DNA from: JAIUNP01 sp020161975
GTDB lineage: Bacteria > Pseudomonadota > Alphaproteobacteria > Rhizobiales > Beijerinckiaceae
Reading direction: 5' to 3'
NCBI GenBank assembly: GCA_036745275.1
Contig: DAIOGK010000021.1
Location: 1-63,499, forward strand
Length of the DNA: 63,499 bases
Shown piece after piece: positions 27,896 through 37,543 of this stretch. The notes beneath the pieces are model-generated. The model saw only the letters and a list, made by a program, of their open reading frames with translations, made no database searches and was not told the DNA's origin. Both the position numbers and the translations under genes were made by a program. Within the stretch, counting starts at the first letter, position 1. Every line of letters begins with the position of its first letter.

Positions 27896-29842
27896 ATGGA
27901 ACTTCAGACACATGCCCTCCGCACGCACGCTCATGCGCCCGACGCCGCTTCGGACCTGACCGAGGGCGCGCGCCCTGCGGCACGCCATGGCGATGTCCAT
28001 GATGCGGTCTCGTTCGAGCCCATCGCGATAGCGCGCATCGTGGTCGCCGGCATCGTTGCAGCCGTTCTTTGGTTCGAGCCTGCAAGGCCCTGGCCGCTGG
28101 TGCTCGGCTCTGCTGCGCTGCTGTTCTCCGGCTGGCCGATCCTGCGTGAGGCGGTGGAGAATATTCTCGAACGTCGCATGACCATGGAACTCTCGATGTC
28201 CATCGCGATTGTGGCGGCAGCGGCGATTTCGGAGTTCTTCACGGCCATTGTCATCGCCTTCTTCGTGCTGCTGGCCGAAGAACTGGAGCACCTGACCGTT
28301 CAACGCGGCCGCACCGCGATTCGCGATCTTGTGGATTTCATCCCGCAGGAGGCGCGCGTACGGCGCGGGCGCGAGATCGTCACCGTGCCGGTGGCGGAAA
28401 TTCGACCCAACGAGCGCGTGCTGATCAGCCCCGGCGAGAAGATCTCCGTCGATGGCATCGTCATCGACGGGCACTCCAGCGTTGACCAGTCGCGTATCAC
28501 CGGCGAATCCATGCCGGCGGAAAAGGGGCTTGGCGCAACGGTCTATGCCGGTTCGATCAACCAGATCGGCAGCCTTGAAATTCAGGTTGAGCGCGTCGGG
28601 CGCGATACCAGCTTCGGGCGCATCATCGAGGCGGTGGAGCGGGCGGAACAATCGCGCGCGCCGGTGCAGCGCATCGCCGACCGGCTGGCTGGTTACCTCG
28701 TCTACTTTTCCTTCGCCGCGGCGGTCATCACTTATCTGATCACGCGCGACATCCGCGATACGATCTCGGTCATCATCGTTGCGGGCGCCTGCGGCGTTGC
28801 GGCGGGAACGCCGCTGGCGATTCTGGGCGGCATAGGCCGGTCTGCCAATCTCGGTTCCATCATCAAGGGGGGCATCCATCTCGAAACGCTGGCGGCTATC
28901 GATACCATCGTCCTTGACAAGACCGGCACACTGACGCTGGGCGAACCGGCCGTTGAAGCCGTGCGCGCCGCGCCGGGCTTCACGGAGGCCGAGGTTCTGC
29001 GCCTCGCCGCCGGGCTGGAAATGCGGTCCGAACATCCGCTGGCGCTGGCGGTGCTGGCCGAGACAAGGCGGCGGGGCATCACCGTGCCGGAGCCGGAGAC
29101 TTTCAGCTACACGATTGGCCACGGCATCAGCGCGCGGATGGAGGGCAGGGACCTCCTGCTCGGCAACCGCAAGATGATGGCCAAGGCGAAGATCGCGGTG
29201 CCTCAGGCGAGCGGCGAGGTAGGCGGTTCCGAGATCATGCTGGCGGTGGATGGTTCGTTTGCCGGTGAAATCCGTGTGGCGGACCCCGTGCGCCCCGAAG
29301 CGCGGCAGGCGATGGACGATCTTGCCGGGCTGGGCATCCGCACGGTGCTGCTCTCGGGTGATATTCAGGCGGTGGCCGACAAGGTTGCGCGCAGCCTGGA
29401 TATCGCCGAAGCGCAGGGCGACATGCTGCCCGATGACAAGTTCAGGCGCATCCGGGCGCTGATGGCCGAAGGTCGTCATGTGGCGATGGTGGGCGATGGC
29501 GTGAACGATGCGCCGGCGCTCTCATCGGCCAATCTCGGCATCGCGATGGGCGGCGGCACGGATGTGGCCAAGGAAAGCGCCGATATCGTGCTGATCGGCA
29601 ACGATCTGTCGAAGCTGGTCGAGACCATCCGCATCGCGCGGCGCACGCGCCGTATCATCATGCAGAATTTCGGCGGCACCATCGCGGTCGACACGGTCGG
29701 CATCGTGCTGGCGGCGGTCGGGATGCTGAACCCGCTGATCGCCGCGCTGATCCATGTCGGCTCGGAACTCGCCTTCCTGCTCAACTCGGCCCGGTTGCTG
29801 CCGAGCGCCGACAGATTTGGAAAGCCATCCGGAAACGCTTGA
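27896..29842 (+). CDS. P1B-type metal-translocating ATPase with atypical metal motif
   Basis: The 648-residue inner-membrane pump has the phosphorylation site DKTGTLTLGE, the P1B-specific HP pair (SEHPLALAV), the actuator motif TGES and GDGVNDAPALSSANLGIAMG. It lacks a CxxC heavy-metal domain but has a histidine-rich N-terminus (HALRTHAHAP, RHGDVHD). The membrane metal motif normally CPC, SPC or TPC reads GAC (VAGACGVAAGTPLA), and the last helix has HVGSELAFLLN, nearest to P1B-4 pumps. With the Irr-box-like control region this suggests ferrous iron, manganese or cobalt export (inference). Confidence 0.85.
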   Translation: MELQTHALRTHAHAPDAASDLTEGARPAARHGDVHDAVSFEPIAIARIVVAGIVAAVLWFEPARPWPLVLGSAALLFSGWPILREAVENILERRMTMELSMSIAIVAAAAISEFFTAIVIAFFVLLAEELEHLTVQRGRTAIRDLVDFIPQEARVRRGREIVTVPVAEIRPNERVLISPGEKISVDGIVIDGHSSVDQSRITGESMPAEKGLGATVYAGSINQIGSLEIQVERVGRDTSFGRIIEAVERAEQSRAPVQRIADRLAGYLVYFSFAAAVITYLITRDIRDTISVIIVAGACGVAAGTPLAILGGIGRSANLGSIIKGGIHLETLAAIDTIVLDKTGTLTLGEPAVEAVRAAPGFTEAEVLRLAAGLEMRSEHPLALAVLAETRRRGITVPEPETFSYTIGHGISARMEGRDLLLGNRKMMAKAKIAVPQASGEVGGSEIMLAVDGSFAGEIRVADPVRPEARQAMDDLAGLGIRTVLLSGDIQAVADKVARSLDIAEAQGDMLPDDKFRRIRALMAEGRHVAMVGDGVNDAPALSSANLGIAMGGGTDVAKESADIVLIGNDLSKLVETIRIARRTRRIIMQNFGGTIAVDTVGIVLAAVGMLNPLIAALIHVGSELAFLLNSARLLPSADRFGKPSGNA

Positions 29843-29891
29843 CGTCGGCGGGCAGGGCGGCTCCTCTTTCGGCAACGACAGGAGCCAGCCA

Positions 29892-30932
29892 ATGAGCCGC
29901 AGCATCTTCGGAACCTTCGACGGCACCCCCGTACTGGAAACGCGCATCACGGACGGAACCTTGCGCGCCAGCGTCATCGATTACGGCGCGGTTCTGCGTG
30001 ATCTCGAACTCCGGATGCCGGATGGGCGCTGGCAGCGGCTCACCCTCGGGTTTGACCGGCTGGAGGATTACCACCAGCATTCGCCCCACGCCGGCGCCAT
30101 TGCCGGGCGGGTGGCAAACCGCATCGCAAACGGGCGTTTCACGCTGGACGGCGAAGAGTATCAACTGCCGCTCAACCTTGGCGGTCTGCATTCCATCCAC
30201 GGCGGCGGCGCGGGCTTCGGCAAGCGGCCATGGACGACCCTGGCCGCCGATGCCGACAGCGTGACCCTCGGCATCGTCTCACCCGATGGCGAGGCCGGTT
30301 ATCCTGGCGCGGTCATTGCCACCTGCCGCTATCGTCTGGAAGGCGGCACGCTCAGGATCGAACTGACGGCGACGACAGACAAGGCAACCGTGATCAACCT
30401 CACGAACCACGCCTATTTCAATCTTGATGGCAGCCCGGACATTCTCGACCACACTTTGAGCATCCGCGCCAATGTGCGCACGCCCACCGATGCGAACGGC
30501 ATTCCCGATGGCTCGCTCGCGCCCGTCTCCGGCACGCCCTACGACTTCCGGGTGCCGCGCACCGTGCGCGAGTTGACGGCAGCAGGCACGCATTTCGGCT
30601 ATGACAGCAATTACGTGTTGCGGCGCGACCGGCGTGAGGCAGATCGGTCCGGACTGGAACTGGCGCTGGCCGCCACGCTGTCCTCCGCCCGATCGGGCGT
30701 GGCCATGGAAACCTGGACCACCGAGCCCTGTGTGCAGTTCTACGATGCGCACAAGCTGAACATTCCGGTCCCGGGCATTGGCGGCGCAACCTATGGCCCC
30801 TGCGCCGGCCTGTGCCTGGAAACCCAGCACGCGCCGGATAGTCCCAACCTGCCGCATCTCCCGTCCACGGTTCTGCGCCCCGGCGCTGTCTATCGCCACA
30901 TCACTGAGTATCGCTTCTCGGCAGCGGGATGA
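29892..30932 (+). CDS. galM: Aldose 1-epimerase (galactose mutarotase)
   Basis: The 346-residue enzyme interconverts the anomers of aldose sugars. It shows GALM-family marks: GFDRLEDYHQHSPHAGAIAG with NRIANGRF, the active-site histidine region VINLTNHAYFNLDG near residue 175, and LCLETQHAPDSPN near 310 with the catalytic glutamate. The ATG at 29892 has a GGAG ribosome site 8 bases upstream. It starts 49 bp after the ATPase stop, so co-transcription is possible though the functions differ. Confidence 0.9.
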   Translation: MSRSIFGTFDGTPVLETRITDGTLRASVIDYGAVLRDLELRMPDGRWQRLTLGFDRLEDYHQHSPHAGAIAGRVANRIANGRFTLDGEEYQLPLNLGGLHSIHGGGAGFGKRPWTTLAADADSVTLGIVSPDGEAGYPGAVIATCRYRLEGGTLRIELTATTDKATVINLTNHAYFNLDGSPDILDHTLSIRANVRTPTDANGIPDGSLAPVSGTPYDFRVPRTVRELTAAGTHFGYDSNYVLRRDRREADRSGLELALAATLSSARSGVAMETWTTEPCVQFYDAHKLNIPVPGIGGATYGPCAGLCLETQHAPDSPNLPHLPSTVLRPGAVYRHITEYRFSAAG

Positions 30933-31270
30933 GACAGCGGCGGAACGCCGGGATAATGGCGATCTTGCCAAGGGGGGCGGGGCCGCCTCGGACATCGCGT
31001 CAACCTCGGACAGGATCATGAACCCTTCCGCGCCTGATCGAAATTGAGCGCAAGCCGAAGGCGGTCCGATGACACGGTGATCTGGTCGTGCCGACGGCGC
31101 GGACCGGTATGCGGCGACGATGAAGCCTTGCGGTCCGAATATCCCGCGCGGGGAGGTCGTCGTTTGCTCCCCAGGCAATCAAAAGCAAGGCCGATCGATC
31201 TGGCTCAACAGGACTGCTGACATGTCTGGTCCAGCGAAGGTCGACGTTGCCCTTGATCCGGTGCCCAACG
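30933..31270. other. 338-bp gap, no gene supported
   Basis: The gap lies between convergent galM and the YhaN-like gene. Short frames on both strands show neither family motifs nor ribosome sites, and no strong hairpin with a T-run is evident. The GC-rich composition equals that of the neighbours. Confidence 0.5.
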
Positions 31271-34200
31271 TTACTTTGAGACCAGCGTATGGATCTGCAC
31301 TGATGGGGCAACGTCGCGCGCAAGATCGCACACGTGAGTGTGGTGGGTAAAACAGATGACCTGGCCAACGTGGGCGAGATCCGACAACAGCCGCAGTGTT
31401 TCCGACGTTCGGTCATTGTCGAAAGTTTCGAGAATATCATCAGCAATGAACGGAACCGACGGGTGTATCGCTGTAAACTCGCGATAGCCTGCGATGCGCA
31501 GCGCGAGATAGAGCTGAAAACGCGTCCCCGTGGAAAGTTCGCTCGCCAGCTTCGATCCACCGCCCGCATCGACAGTCACCAGAACCTCACCGCCATGTCC
31601 GGGTTGGGTGGCGAGTCCGGCGTAAGCTCCACGGCTGATGATGCTGAAGGCCTCCGAAGCGCTCTGCAACATGGTGCTTCGGTGCTGATCCCTGAACTGC
31701 CGCAGGGCACGCTCTGTTGCAATTGCACCGGCCTGCAAGGCCAGATAGCGCCGTGCAAGGGCTTCGATTTCGATAAGCTTGGTGCGCCTGTGGGCCCGAA
31801 GCCGTGCAACGGCATCATCGCCACCAACGGCGTCGAGATTTCGACGGGCCTCCCTGAAGGCGGCAAAGGCAGCCGGAACATCCGCATCGCTGTCTTGCAA
31901 CTGCGCTTCGAAAGAAGCGATGTTGACGGCGAGACCAGCTTCGTCCAGCCCGCCGAGGGCTTGGGTGGCTGTCTCGATATCCGCCACATGCAGTTCAGCG
32001 AGCAGTTTTTCCTCGATGTCCCGGGCCCGATGTTCAAGTTCCGCCCGCCGGCGGCCGGCCTCTACGGCAGCCAGTGCCGCAGGCAGATCAGGCACCGCAA
32101 GCTCCGCAAGAATATCGTCGGTCTTCGCATGAAAATCTGACTGCGCCAGGCCAAGCTCCTGTTGCAGGCCCAACGCGCGGTCAAGCCGGCGTTCGGCGTC
32201 GTCGTGACGCTCCCGCGCGGATTGCGCTTTTGCAATTCGTTCCTGAAGGTGCTGGTCCAGTTGGTCCGTCGTGAACCTGTCCGGATTGATGCCAAGACCA
32301 TGGGCGAGTTCCACCAGCGCGACCCGGAATGCCGCGTCATCCTGCTCCATGGCGGTGATGCGATGCTGCGCCTCCTGCCACTTCGCAATGATGCCCGGGG
32401 CGGGCTCGATAATGTCGAGAATTTTCTGAACATCTGCGGGGGGCAGTGCACTTGCCAGTCTTCCCAGCCAGCATGTGGACAGCAGGTGCTCCCAACGACC
32501 TTGCCATTTTGAGAGGTCATCGTTGATTTCAACGATCGCCGCCCGCCAACGTTCGATGTCGATCCTGCAGCGGTCGAGTTTCCGCCGGTATTGCAGCGCA
32601 TCGCGGCTGGCAGAAACAATCGTGCGGATGCTTTGCATCAAGGCATCCAGCGACGCCACATTTGGCGCTGCCAGACCCGCTTTTTCAAGAGCGGCGACCA
32701 TCCGCTTGATAGCCGCGCGTTCGTCCTGCTCTGCCTCCGCGAGGTCGCGGCGCAGATCGTCCAGCCGTGCAAGGACTTCCACAGCGGCGCTGCGTCGTTG
32801 CAGCCACTGCGTCAGCTCCGGTATTCCGAAGCCGGGCGGAAATTCCGGCGATATACCGCCGATCAATGCGGCAATCTTGGCATCCGCATTTTGCAGCGCC
32901 CCTTGCGTTGCCGAAGCGCGATCCCTTGCTGGTCCCAGCAAAATGTCCGCGGCGAGCACCTCCTGTCGAAGACGGGCGAGTTCGGCGGAGCGCTGGGCAT
33001 GGCCAAGCTGCGCCGCGCCGGCAGCGTCATCCTGCCGCATCACCACCTCGAATGCCTCGGCCGTGGCAGCATCGAGTGCACGGCGATGCCTCTCCCATGC
33101 TGCGTCCCTGGCTTGCCGGATGGCGCTCTTGTCTGCGTCGGAGAGCAGCCCCGTATCAGTTGTTATGGCATGTGTGGCGGCCGCAGCCCCGTCGCGTTTT
33201 CGGGATAGCTCATCGAGTTCACGCCGAGCATTTTCGCAGGCAGTCGCTGCATTGTCCCTCTGGTGTCGCAACTGTTGCACCGTCGCCTCTTCAGGCGCAA
33301 ACATCCCGCGCAGCGCGTTGCCGTCGCCGCGCCATGGCAACAGTGCTTCCATCGCCCGGTCCGTACGGGTTTCTTCCCTCCTGACCTCGCGTTGCAGCCC
33401 GTGCAGGCGAGCCGTAATCCCGGCCTCCCGCAACGTTTCCAGCATCGTCTCCAGGGCGGAGGCCGTTTCCTCATCAAGGGCGGGGCCAGACAGGCCGGGC
33501 GATGTGATCTCGGCGTCCTCCAGTTCGCGCTCGGCACGCTGAGCTTCGCGCAGGTGCAGTTCGCGCTTGGCGTCCAGCGCATTCCTTTGCCCCATCAACG
33601 TACGAAGCTCGCTGGTCAAGGCAAAGGGCAGGGGAACTGTTTCGGGCGGTGTGTCCGGGGGCAGGCCGACCTGTTGGATGATGCCTTTGAGGTCCAAGAG
33701 AGCCTCATCGCAGGCGCTGCGCCGTTTGGGCAGGTCTTCGCGCGAAGCCGCATGACGCCCACGCAACTGATGCAGGGAACCGTGCTTGTCAGCAATGCTC
33801 AGAGCGGCTTCATCCTGCGCAATCGCATCCCGCTCGGTTTGGCAATCAGCGATCTCCCGCGCCAATTCACTGGCTCTTGCTTCCAGTGTGATCCGTTGTG
33901 GCTCAAGCGCAAGAACACGTTCGACCAACGCCTCGGTCAACGCTGCCGCGCCGTCATCCTTGGCAATCGCGCTGCGCAGGGTTTGCCATTCGGCGAGCAG
34001 ACCCATGGCCCGACCCTGCCTGTGCGCCAGGTCAAGACCACTTCTGGCGAGGCTTTGCGCCTTCAGCGCCTCCTGATGGCAGCGCTCAGCCTTGTCACGG
34101 GCCTCGACAAGGGCGGCATAAGCAGCACTGGACGTATCGATCTTCCTGATCTCACCATCCAGTTCGGCAATCGCACGCTTGGCCTCGGCGATGGCGGTTT

Positions 34201-34744
34201 TTGATGCACGCTTCCGATAGAGTTCGTCCGCTTCCTCGTGCAGCTTTGCAATGTGCTGATTGATACCGCCAAGCCCCGAGGTTGCGGAAAAGAGCAGTTG
34301 CCCAAGGTCGCTCCGGCTCTCCAAAATGCTATTGCCGCCGCTTTCAAGGCTCTCGTTATCGAGCACGAACATCTGCTTGTACTGGTCGCGCGTCACGCCA
34401 CCCAGTTCGGACAGAATGGCCTGCTCCGGGAGGATTTTCCCCGCACGATCCAGCAAACTGTCGCGAAGCTTTTTCACACGCTGGAAATGCCGTATCCCAT
34501 CCCGAAACGCGAGATCAGCGGCAACCTGCATTGTGCCTTCGCCGTGCCGGAAGTCATATCGGCTGTTGCGCGGTATTCCGTACAGCAGGTCGAGATAGCC
34601 CGAAAAGGCGGTGGATTTACCCGCTTCATTTGGCCCGTAGATGAGATGGAAGTCCGGGCGATCCGGCAGTTTTTCGCCAAAATCCAGCACGAAATCCGTA
34701 AAGTGGCCGTAGCGCGTCAGATAAAACCGCTGGAGGCGCATCAC
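31271..34744 (-). CDS. YhaN-like AAA ATPase (SbcC/Rad50-type)
   Basis: The 1157-residue protein has split ABC-type ATPase ends, IYGPNEAGKSTAFSGYLDLLYG (Walker A, near residue 37) and ELSTGTRFQLYLALRIA plus VPFIADDILETFDNDRT (signature and Walker B, near 1080-1115), joined by about 900 residues of coiled coil. This is the SMC/Rad50 architecture of YhaN. No CxxC zinc hook was seen. It overlaps the nuclease gene by ATGA and probably forms a Mre11/Rad50-like complex that processes DNA ends in repair or defence. I keep the symbol blank because the subfamily is assigned by eye. Confidence 0.85.
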   Translation of the reverse strand: MMRLQRFYLTRYGHFTDFVLDFGEKLPDRPDFHLIYGPNEAGKSTAFSGYLDLLYGIPRNSRYDFRHGEGTMQVAADLAFRDGIRHFQRVKKLRDSLLDRAGKILPEQAILSELGGVTRDQYKQMFVLDNESLESGGNSILESRSDLGQLLFSATSGLGGINQHIAKLHEEADELYRKRASKTAIAEAKRAIAELDGEIRKIDTSSAAYAALVEARDKAERCHQEALKAQSLARSGLDLAHRQGRAMGLLAEWQTLRSAIAKDDGAAALTEALVERVLALEPQRITLEARASELAREIADCQTERDAIAQDEAALSIADKHGSLHQLRGRHAASREDLPKRRSACDEALLDLKGIIQQVGLPPDTPPETVPLPFALTSELRTLMGQRNALDAKRELHLREAQRAERELEDAEITSPGLSGPALDEETASALETMLETLREAGITARLHGLQREVRREETRTDRAMEALLPWRGDGNALRGMFAPEEATVQQLRHQRDNAATACENARRELDELSRKRDGAAAATHAITTDTGLLSDADKSAIRQARDAAWERHRRALDAATAEAFEVVMRQDDAAGAAQLGHAQRSAELARLRQEVLAADILLGPARDRASATQGALQNADAKIAALIGGISPEFPPGFGIPELTQWLQRRSAAVEVLARLDDLRRDLAEAEQDERAAIKRMVAALEKAGLAAPNVASLDALMQSIRTIVSASRDALQYRRKLDRCRIDIERWRAAIVEINDDLSKWQGRWEHLLSTCWLGRLASALPPADVQKILDIIEPAPGIIAKWQEAQHRITAMEQDDAAFRVALVELAHGLGINPDRFTTDQLDQHLQERIAKAQSARERHDDAERRLDRALGLQQELGLAQSDFHAKTDDILAELAVPDLPAALAAVEAGRRRAELEHRARDIEEKLLAELHVADIETATQALGGLDEAGLAVNIASFEAQLQDSDADVPAAFAAFREARRNLDAVGGDDAVARLRAHRRTKLIEIEALARRYLALQAGAIATERALRQFRDQHRSTMLQSASEAFSIISRGAYAGLATQPGHGGEVLVTVDAGGGSKLASELSTGTRFQLYLALRIAGYREFTAIHPSVPFIADDILETFDNDRTSETLRLLSDLAHVGQVICFTHHTHVCDLARDVAPSVQIHTLVSK

Positions 34745-36006
34745 TCGGCTCCGCCGATCACAGACAATCGGGCAATCGCGATCTCTGTTCCGTCGCGGAT
34801 GGCCTCATCCACAAGTACGGCAAGTCCAGCGTCTCCATCGCCAAAAATGGTTCGGCATTCTGCCGGCAGCTCGCCCCGTAGGTCCGCGGCGATCCGGGCA
34901 ATTTCCACGCGATAACTCTCCGAATGATGGGCATCCTGGCGGATCAGCCGCGCCAGTTCGTTGGCCGCCCCCGCTTCGCCTTGTTGCTCGCCGGGTTGCA
35001 AACAGGCGATGGTCATGCTGTCGATCCAACAGTTCCCCAATTGGCCGGCCCGCGCTGCGATATCATTTTCATAAAGATCTGCGTCAGCACGCAGGCCGTA
35101 GGCCAACGGCGTTTCCCCGGTCAACTCGATCCGCGTGACAAGGTGGTCGGCCTTCATGGCATTCCGAGCCTGAATGAGCGTTCGTTCGACCGCATCAAGC
35201 ACCCCGCGTTGGTCGGCCACCCCCGCAAGGTCAACGGACAGCCGGGCGAACTCGGCAAGCGCCGTGAACCGTTCCTCCACACGAACTGTCCCGTCATCGG
35301 CAATGCTGACAAGGCTTGCAGATTTCGGTCCGGCTTCGTTGATGTCGCGCCCTTGCGGAATGCCCGGCATGACAATGGTGCAGGCGCCTTCGATCACCGA
35401 ACGTTTGTGGATGTGGCCGAGCGCCCAGTAGCGAAACCCCGTGCCGGAAAGTTCGGCAGGGCTGGACGGTGCATAGACATCATGCCCTCGGGATCCGCCA
35501 AGGCTGGTGTGCAAAAGGCCGATATTGATCGCGCCCTGAACGGGCGGGCGATACTGCGCCAGCAGGCTTTGCGGTGCCATCGGGTCCCGGAAGCTCAGCC
35601 CATGCACCGCGACGGGTATCTGGCCGGGGCCGCGCTCAATCGTGATTGCCTCCGCCTTGCTGCCGAACACCTTTACAGACGCGGGCAACGTCAATTCGCG
35701 CGTGATCTTCGACATCGCATCATGATTGCCGCGAATGATAAAGACGCGAATGCCTGCTCCATTCAGCCGCCCGAGTTGCTCAACCAGAAACCGGGCCGTT
35801 TTCATTGAGGTCTGATCGCCATCGTAAAGATCGCCGGCGATGAACAGCGCATCGACGCGTTCTTCCAGACACAGATCAACGATACGGCGGAGCGCATCCC
35901 GCGTGGCACCCCCAATGAGGCTGGCGAGTGCATCATCGCGCAGAGCCAGGGATCTCAGCGGCGAGTCGAGGTGCAGGTCGGCAGTATGCACGAACCGATA
36001 GGCCAT
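34741..36006 (-). CDS. YhaO-like metallophosphoesterase nuclease (Mre11/SbcD-type)
   Basis: The 421-residue protein has every calcineurin-type phosphoesterase motif in order: HTADLHLDSP (near 8), AGDLYDGDQ (near 58), IRGNHDAM (near 94), GLLHTSLGG, and LGHIHKRSV (near 200). They bind two metals for DNA cleavage. The C-terminal 170 residues are a capping/partner domain. Its stop overlaps the start of the YhaN-like ATPase, so the two are made together. The gene's promoter lies in the 133-bp gap before the divergent helicase remnant. Confidence 0.87.
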   Translation of the reverse strand: MAYRFVHTADLHLDSPLRSLALRDDALASLIGGATRDALRRIVDLCLEERVDALFIAGDLYDGDQTSMKTARFLVEQLGRLNGAGIRVFIIRGNHDAMSKITRELTLPASVKVFGSKAEAITIERGPGQIPVAVHGLSFRDPMAPQSLLAQYRPPVQGAINIGLLHTSLGGSRGHDVYAPSSPAELSGTGFRYWALGHIHKRSVIEGACTIVMPGIPQGRDINEAGPKSASLVSIADDGTVRVEERFTALAEFARLSVDLAGVADQRGVLDAVERTLIQARNAMKADHLVTRIELTGETPLAYGLRADADLYENDIAARAGQLGNCWIDSMTIACLQPGEQQGEAGAANELARLIRQDAHHSESYRVEIARIAADLRGELPAECRTIFGDGDAGLAVLVDEAIRDGTEIAIARLSVIGGAE

Positions 36007-36139
36007 GGTGCCTCACTTCAATCAAAAGGTATCTGAAAGCGCCCATAGTGCGCTGACCAGTTGTTTTTTGTGACAGTTGACGGAGAAAATTGCGCAGCGC
36101 ACAAATAAGCTTTGGCCGATCATTAGAGCGAATAGATAG

Positions 36140-36538
36140 ATGACCATAATTTCAGATGACGATATCAGTCCATTATCGCATGAACATCCGCAGACGGAAA
36201 AGTCCATCCCGGAATTGGCCATCAGCGCCAGCGTAGCGTCCAGGGTCAACGTCGCATTTCACCAGAATTCCGTTCCTGCTGTTGGCGAGATCGAACTGAG
36301 CGCGGCACCCGGTGTCAGCTTTGGAGAGATCAGATTGCGGGTGACCGCGACGCCGCCTTTCCTCAAATCGAAAGAGTTTGTTTTCGATAGCATTTCCGAG
36401 GGGGGAACGCTCCGGCTGGAAGTCGTAGAGCTGGACCTCGACCTTGTTTATCTCACCGGCCTGAAAGAGGCGGTGCGAGGCGAACTTGTTCTCGAAGCTT
36501 TTGCGGGCGACCGGAGCATTGCGCAATTGCATTGGTGA
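36140..36538 (+). pseudogene. N-terminal fragment of a large DUF3320/DUF4011-type helicase
   Basis: The 132-residue open frame looks like the first domain only of giant (about 1,700-2,000 residue) DUF4011/DUF3320 helicase proteins. The pattern VNVAFHQNSVPAVGEIEL, VTATPPFLKSKEFVFD, LTGLKEAVRGELVLEAFAG fits their N-terminal immunoglobulin-like domain. It stops abruptly at IAQLHW, and no helicase motif is found in any frame downstream to the tRNA. It is divergent from the yhaO-like gene. It could be expressed as a small protein, but a deletion remnant is likelier. Confidence 0.6.
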
Positions 36539-36865
36539 TCAGGATCGGTCGAGGGGATTGGGGATGGTGTTCTAGATTTCCGAGGCATCTTCGTTCTCCG
36601 TGGTTGAATACGGGGAACGTCCGGTCAGATTCAAAGGGAGACAACGGGTGTGACCTGCACTCGGGAACAGAGGTGGGCAGATTACTGTCGGAAAAGAATA
36701 TCGGGCTAGAACCGAGGCAAATGATCTAAGCGATTGTGACGATTGATGTTTCCTTTCCCGTCATGGGATGTTGCTGGCACGGGAAACGGCATGGAATATC
36801 GACCGGCCACCGAAAAAAACGGATAATCCGCGGAAAAGCTATCGCATTGATCTTATTGAAAATAT
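36539..36865. other. 327-bp gap between helicase remnant and tRNA-Gly
   Basis: No gene supported. Composition is lower in GC than the neighbours. The deletion that removed the rest of the helicase gene presumably ended here. Minus-strand sequence near 36815-36835 has a small palindrome followed by a T-run (CGGATTATCCG then TTTTTTT), a possible weak terminator for the tRNA transcript. Confidence 0.4.
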
Positions 36866-36939
36866 TGGAGCGGGTGAAGGGAATCGAACCCTCGTATTCA
36901 GCTTGGAAGGCTGCTGCTCTACCATTGAGCTACACCCGC
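36866..36939 (-). tRNA. tRNA-Gly (anticodon TCC)
   Basis: The 74-nt gene includes an encoded CCA. The 7-bp acceptor stem GCGGGTG/CACCCGC is perfect, the T-loop is GGTTCGAATCC, and the anticodon loop CTTCCAA places TCC as in other bacterial tRNA-Gly genes. It lies next to the truncated helicase fragment, a usual position for integration and deletion events. Confidence 0.93.
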
Positions 36940-37096
36940 GCGCCGGCGAACCGGAAGGCTCTTTTGCCGTGAATCGGCGCGCTTGCCAAGTTGTTTGAAT
37001 GCGCAGCAGCTGCGCGGCGGTGAAGCGCCTCGGTGGGCGGTGTCCGAACTGCGCGCAACAGTTGCGTTCTGCGATATCTCGCCAATGACCAACGGG

Positions 37097-37543
37097 CTAA
37101 CCCGCGATGACGCCCTTGCGGAACAGGAAGCAGCCATAGGGGCGCGGATCACCCACCTGCACCACGGCAAAGGCCTGCCTGGCGGCATCATAAAAGGCGA
37201 ACCGCTCGACGCCGGCGAGGGGCAGGGCGCGCGACTGTGAGGCATCGATTTCCGCCTGCACGGCCCGTTGCACGCCCGGAACCTCCCCGGGCGCTCCCAC
37301 CACCTCCATGCGGCGCACGGGGTCGTCGGTGAAATCGTCAATGGGCAACAGCGTTAGAATGGCGCGGGCCGCGCGCTCCATCGTCAGCCCCGGCAGGCGG
37401 ATCAGGCGTCCGCTGACGGTGGCGCTTGCAATCCGCTCGGCAGGATGATTGGCGTCGACCAGCGCGAGATCATCGCCATGGCCCATCGCGGCCAGCACCC
37501 AGAGAAGATCGGCGCTCAGCACCGGATCAATGCCCTTCAGCAT
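37097..37543 (-). CDS. fucU: L-fucose mutarotase-like protein (RbsD/FucU family)
   Basis: The 148-residue protein has RbsD/FucU marks: MLKGIDPVLSADLLWVLAAMGHGDDLALVDANHP at the start (its histidine is catalytic) and FAFYDAARQAFAVVQVGDPRPYGCFLFRKGV at the end. It interconverts pyranose anomers so that the dehydrogenase gets its preferred form. The start codon overlaps the fuconolactonase end by 7 bp, and the gene is last in a four-gene operon. Confidence 0.88.
   Translation of the reverse strand: MLKGIDPVLSADLLWVLAAMGHGDDLALVDANHPAERIASATVSGRLIRLPGLTMERAARAILTLLPIDDFTDDPVRRMEVVGAPGEVPGVQRAVQAEIDASQSRALPLAGVERFAFYDAARQAFAVVQVGDPRPYGCFLFRKGVIAG

Noticed and set aside
27872..29479. 535-codon open frame opposite the metal ATPase
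   Set aside because: Antisense shadow; histidine- and arginine-rich composition reflects the complement of the ATPase codons.
30933..31178. Minus-strand frame between galM and the YhaN-like gene
   Set aside because: The open frame continues into galM on the antisense strand and has no ribosome site or recognised motif.
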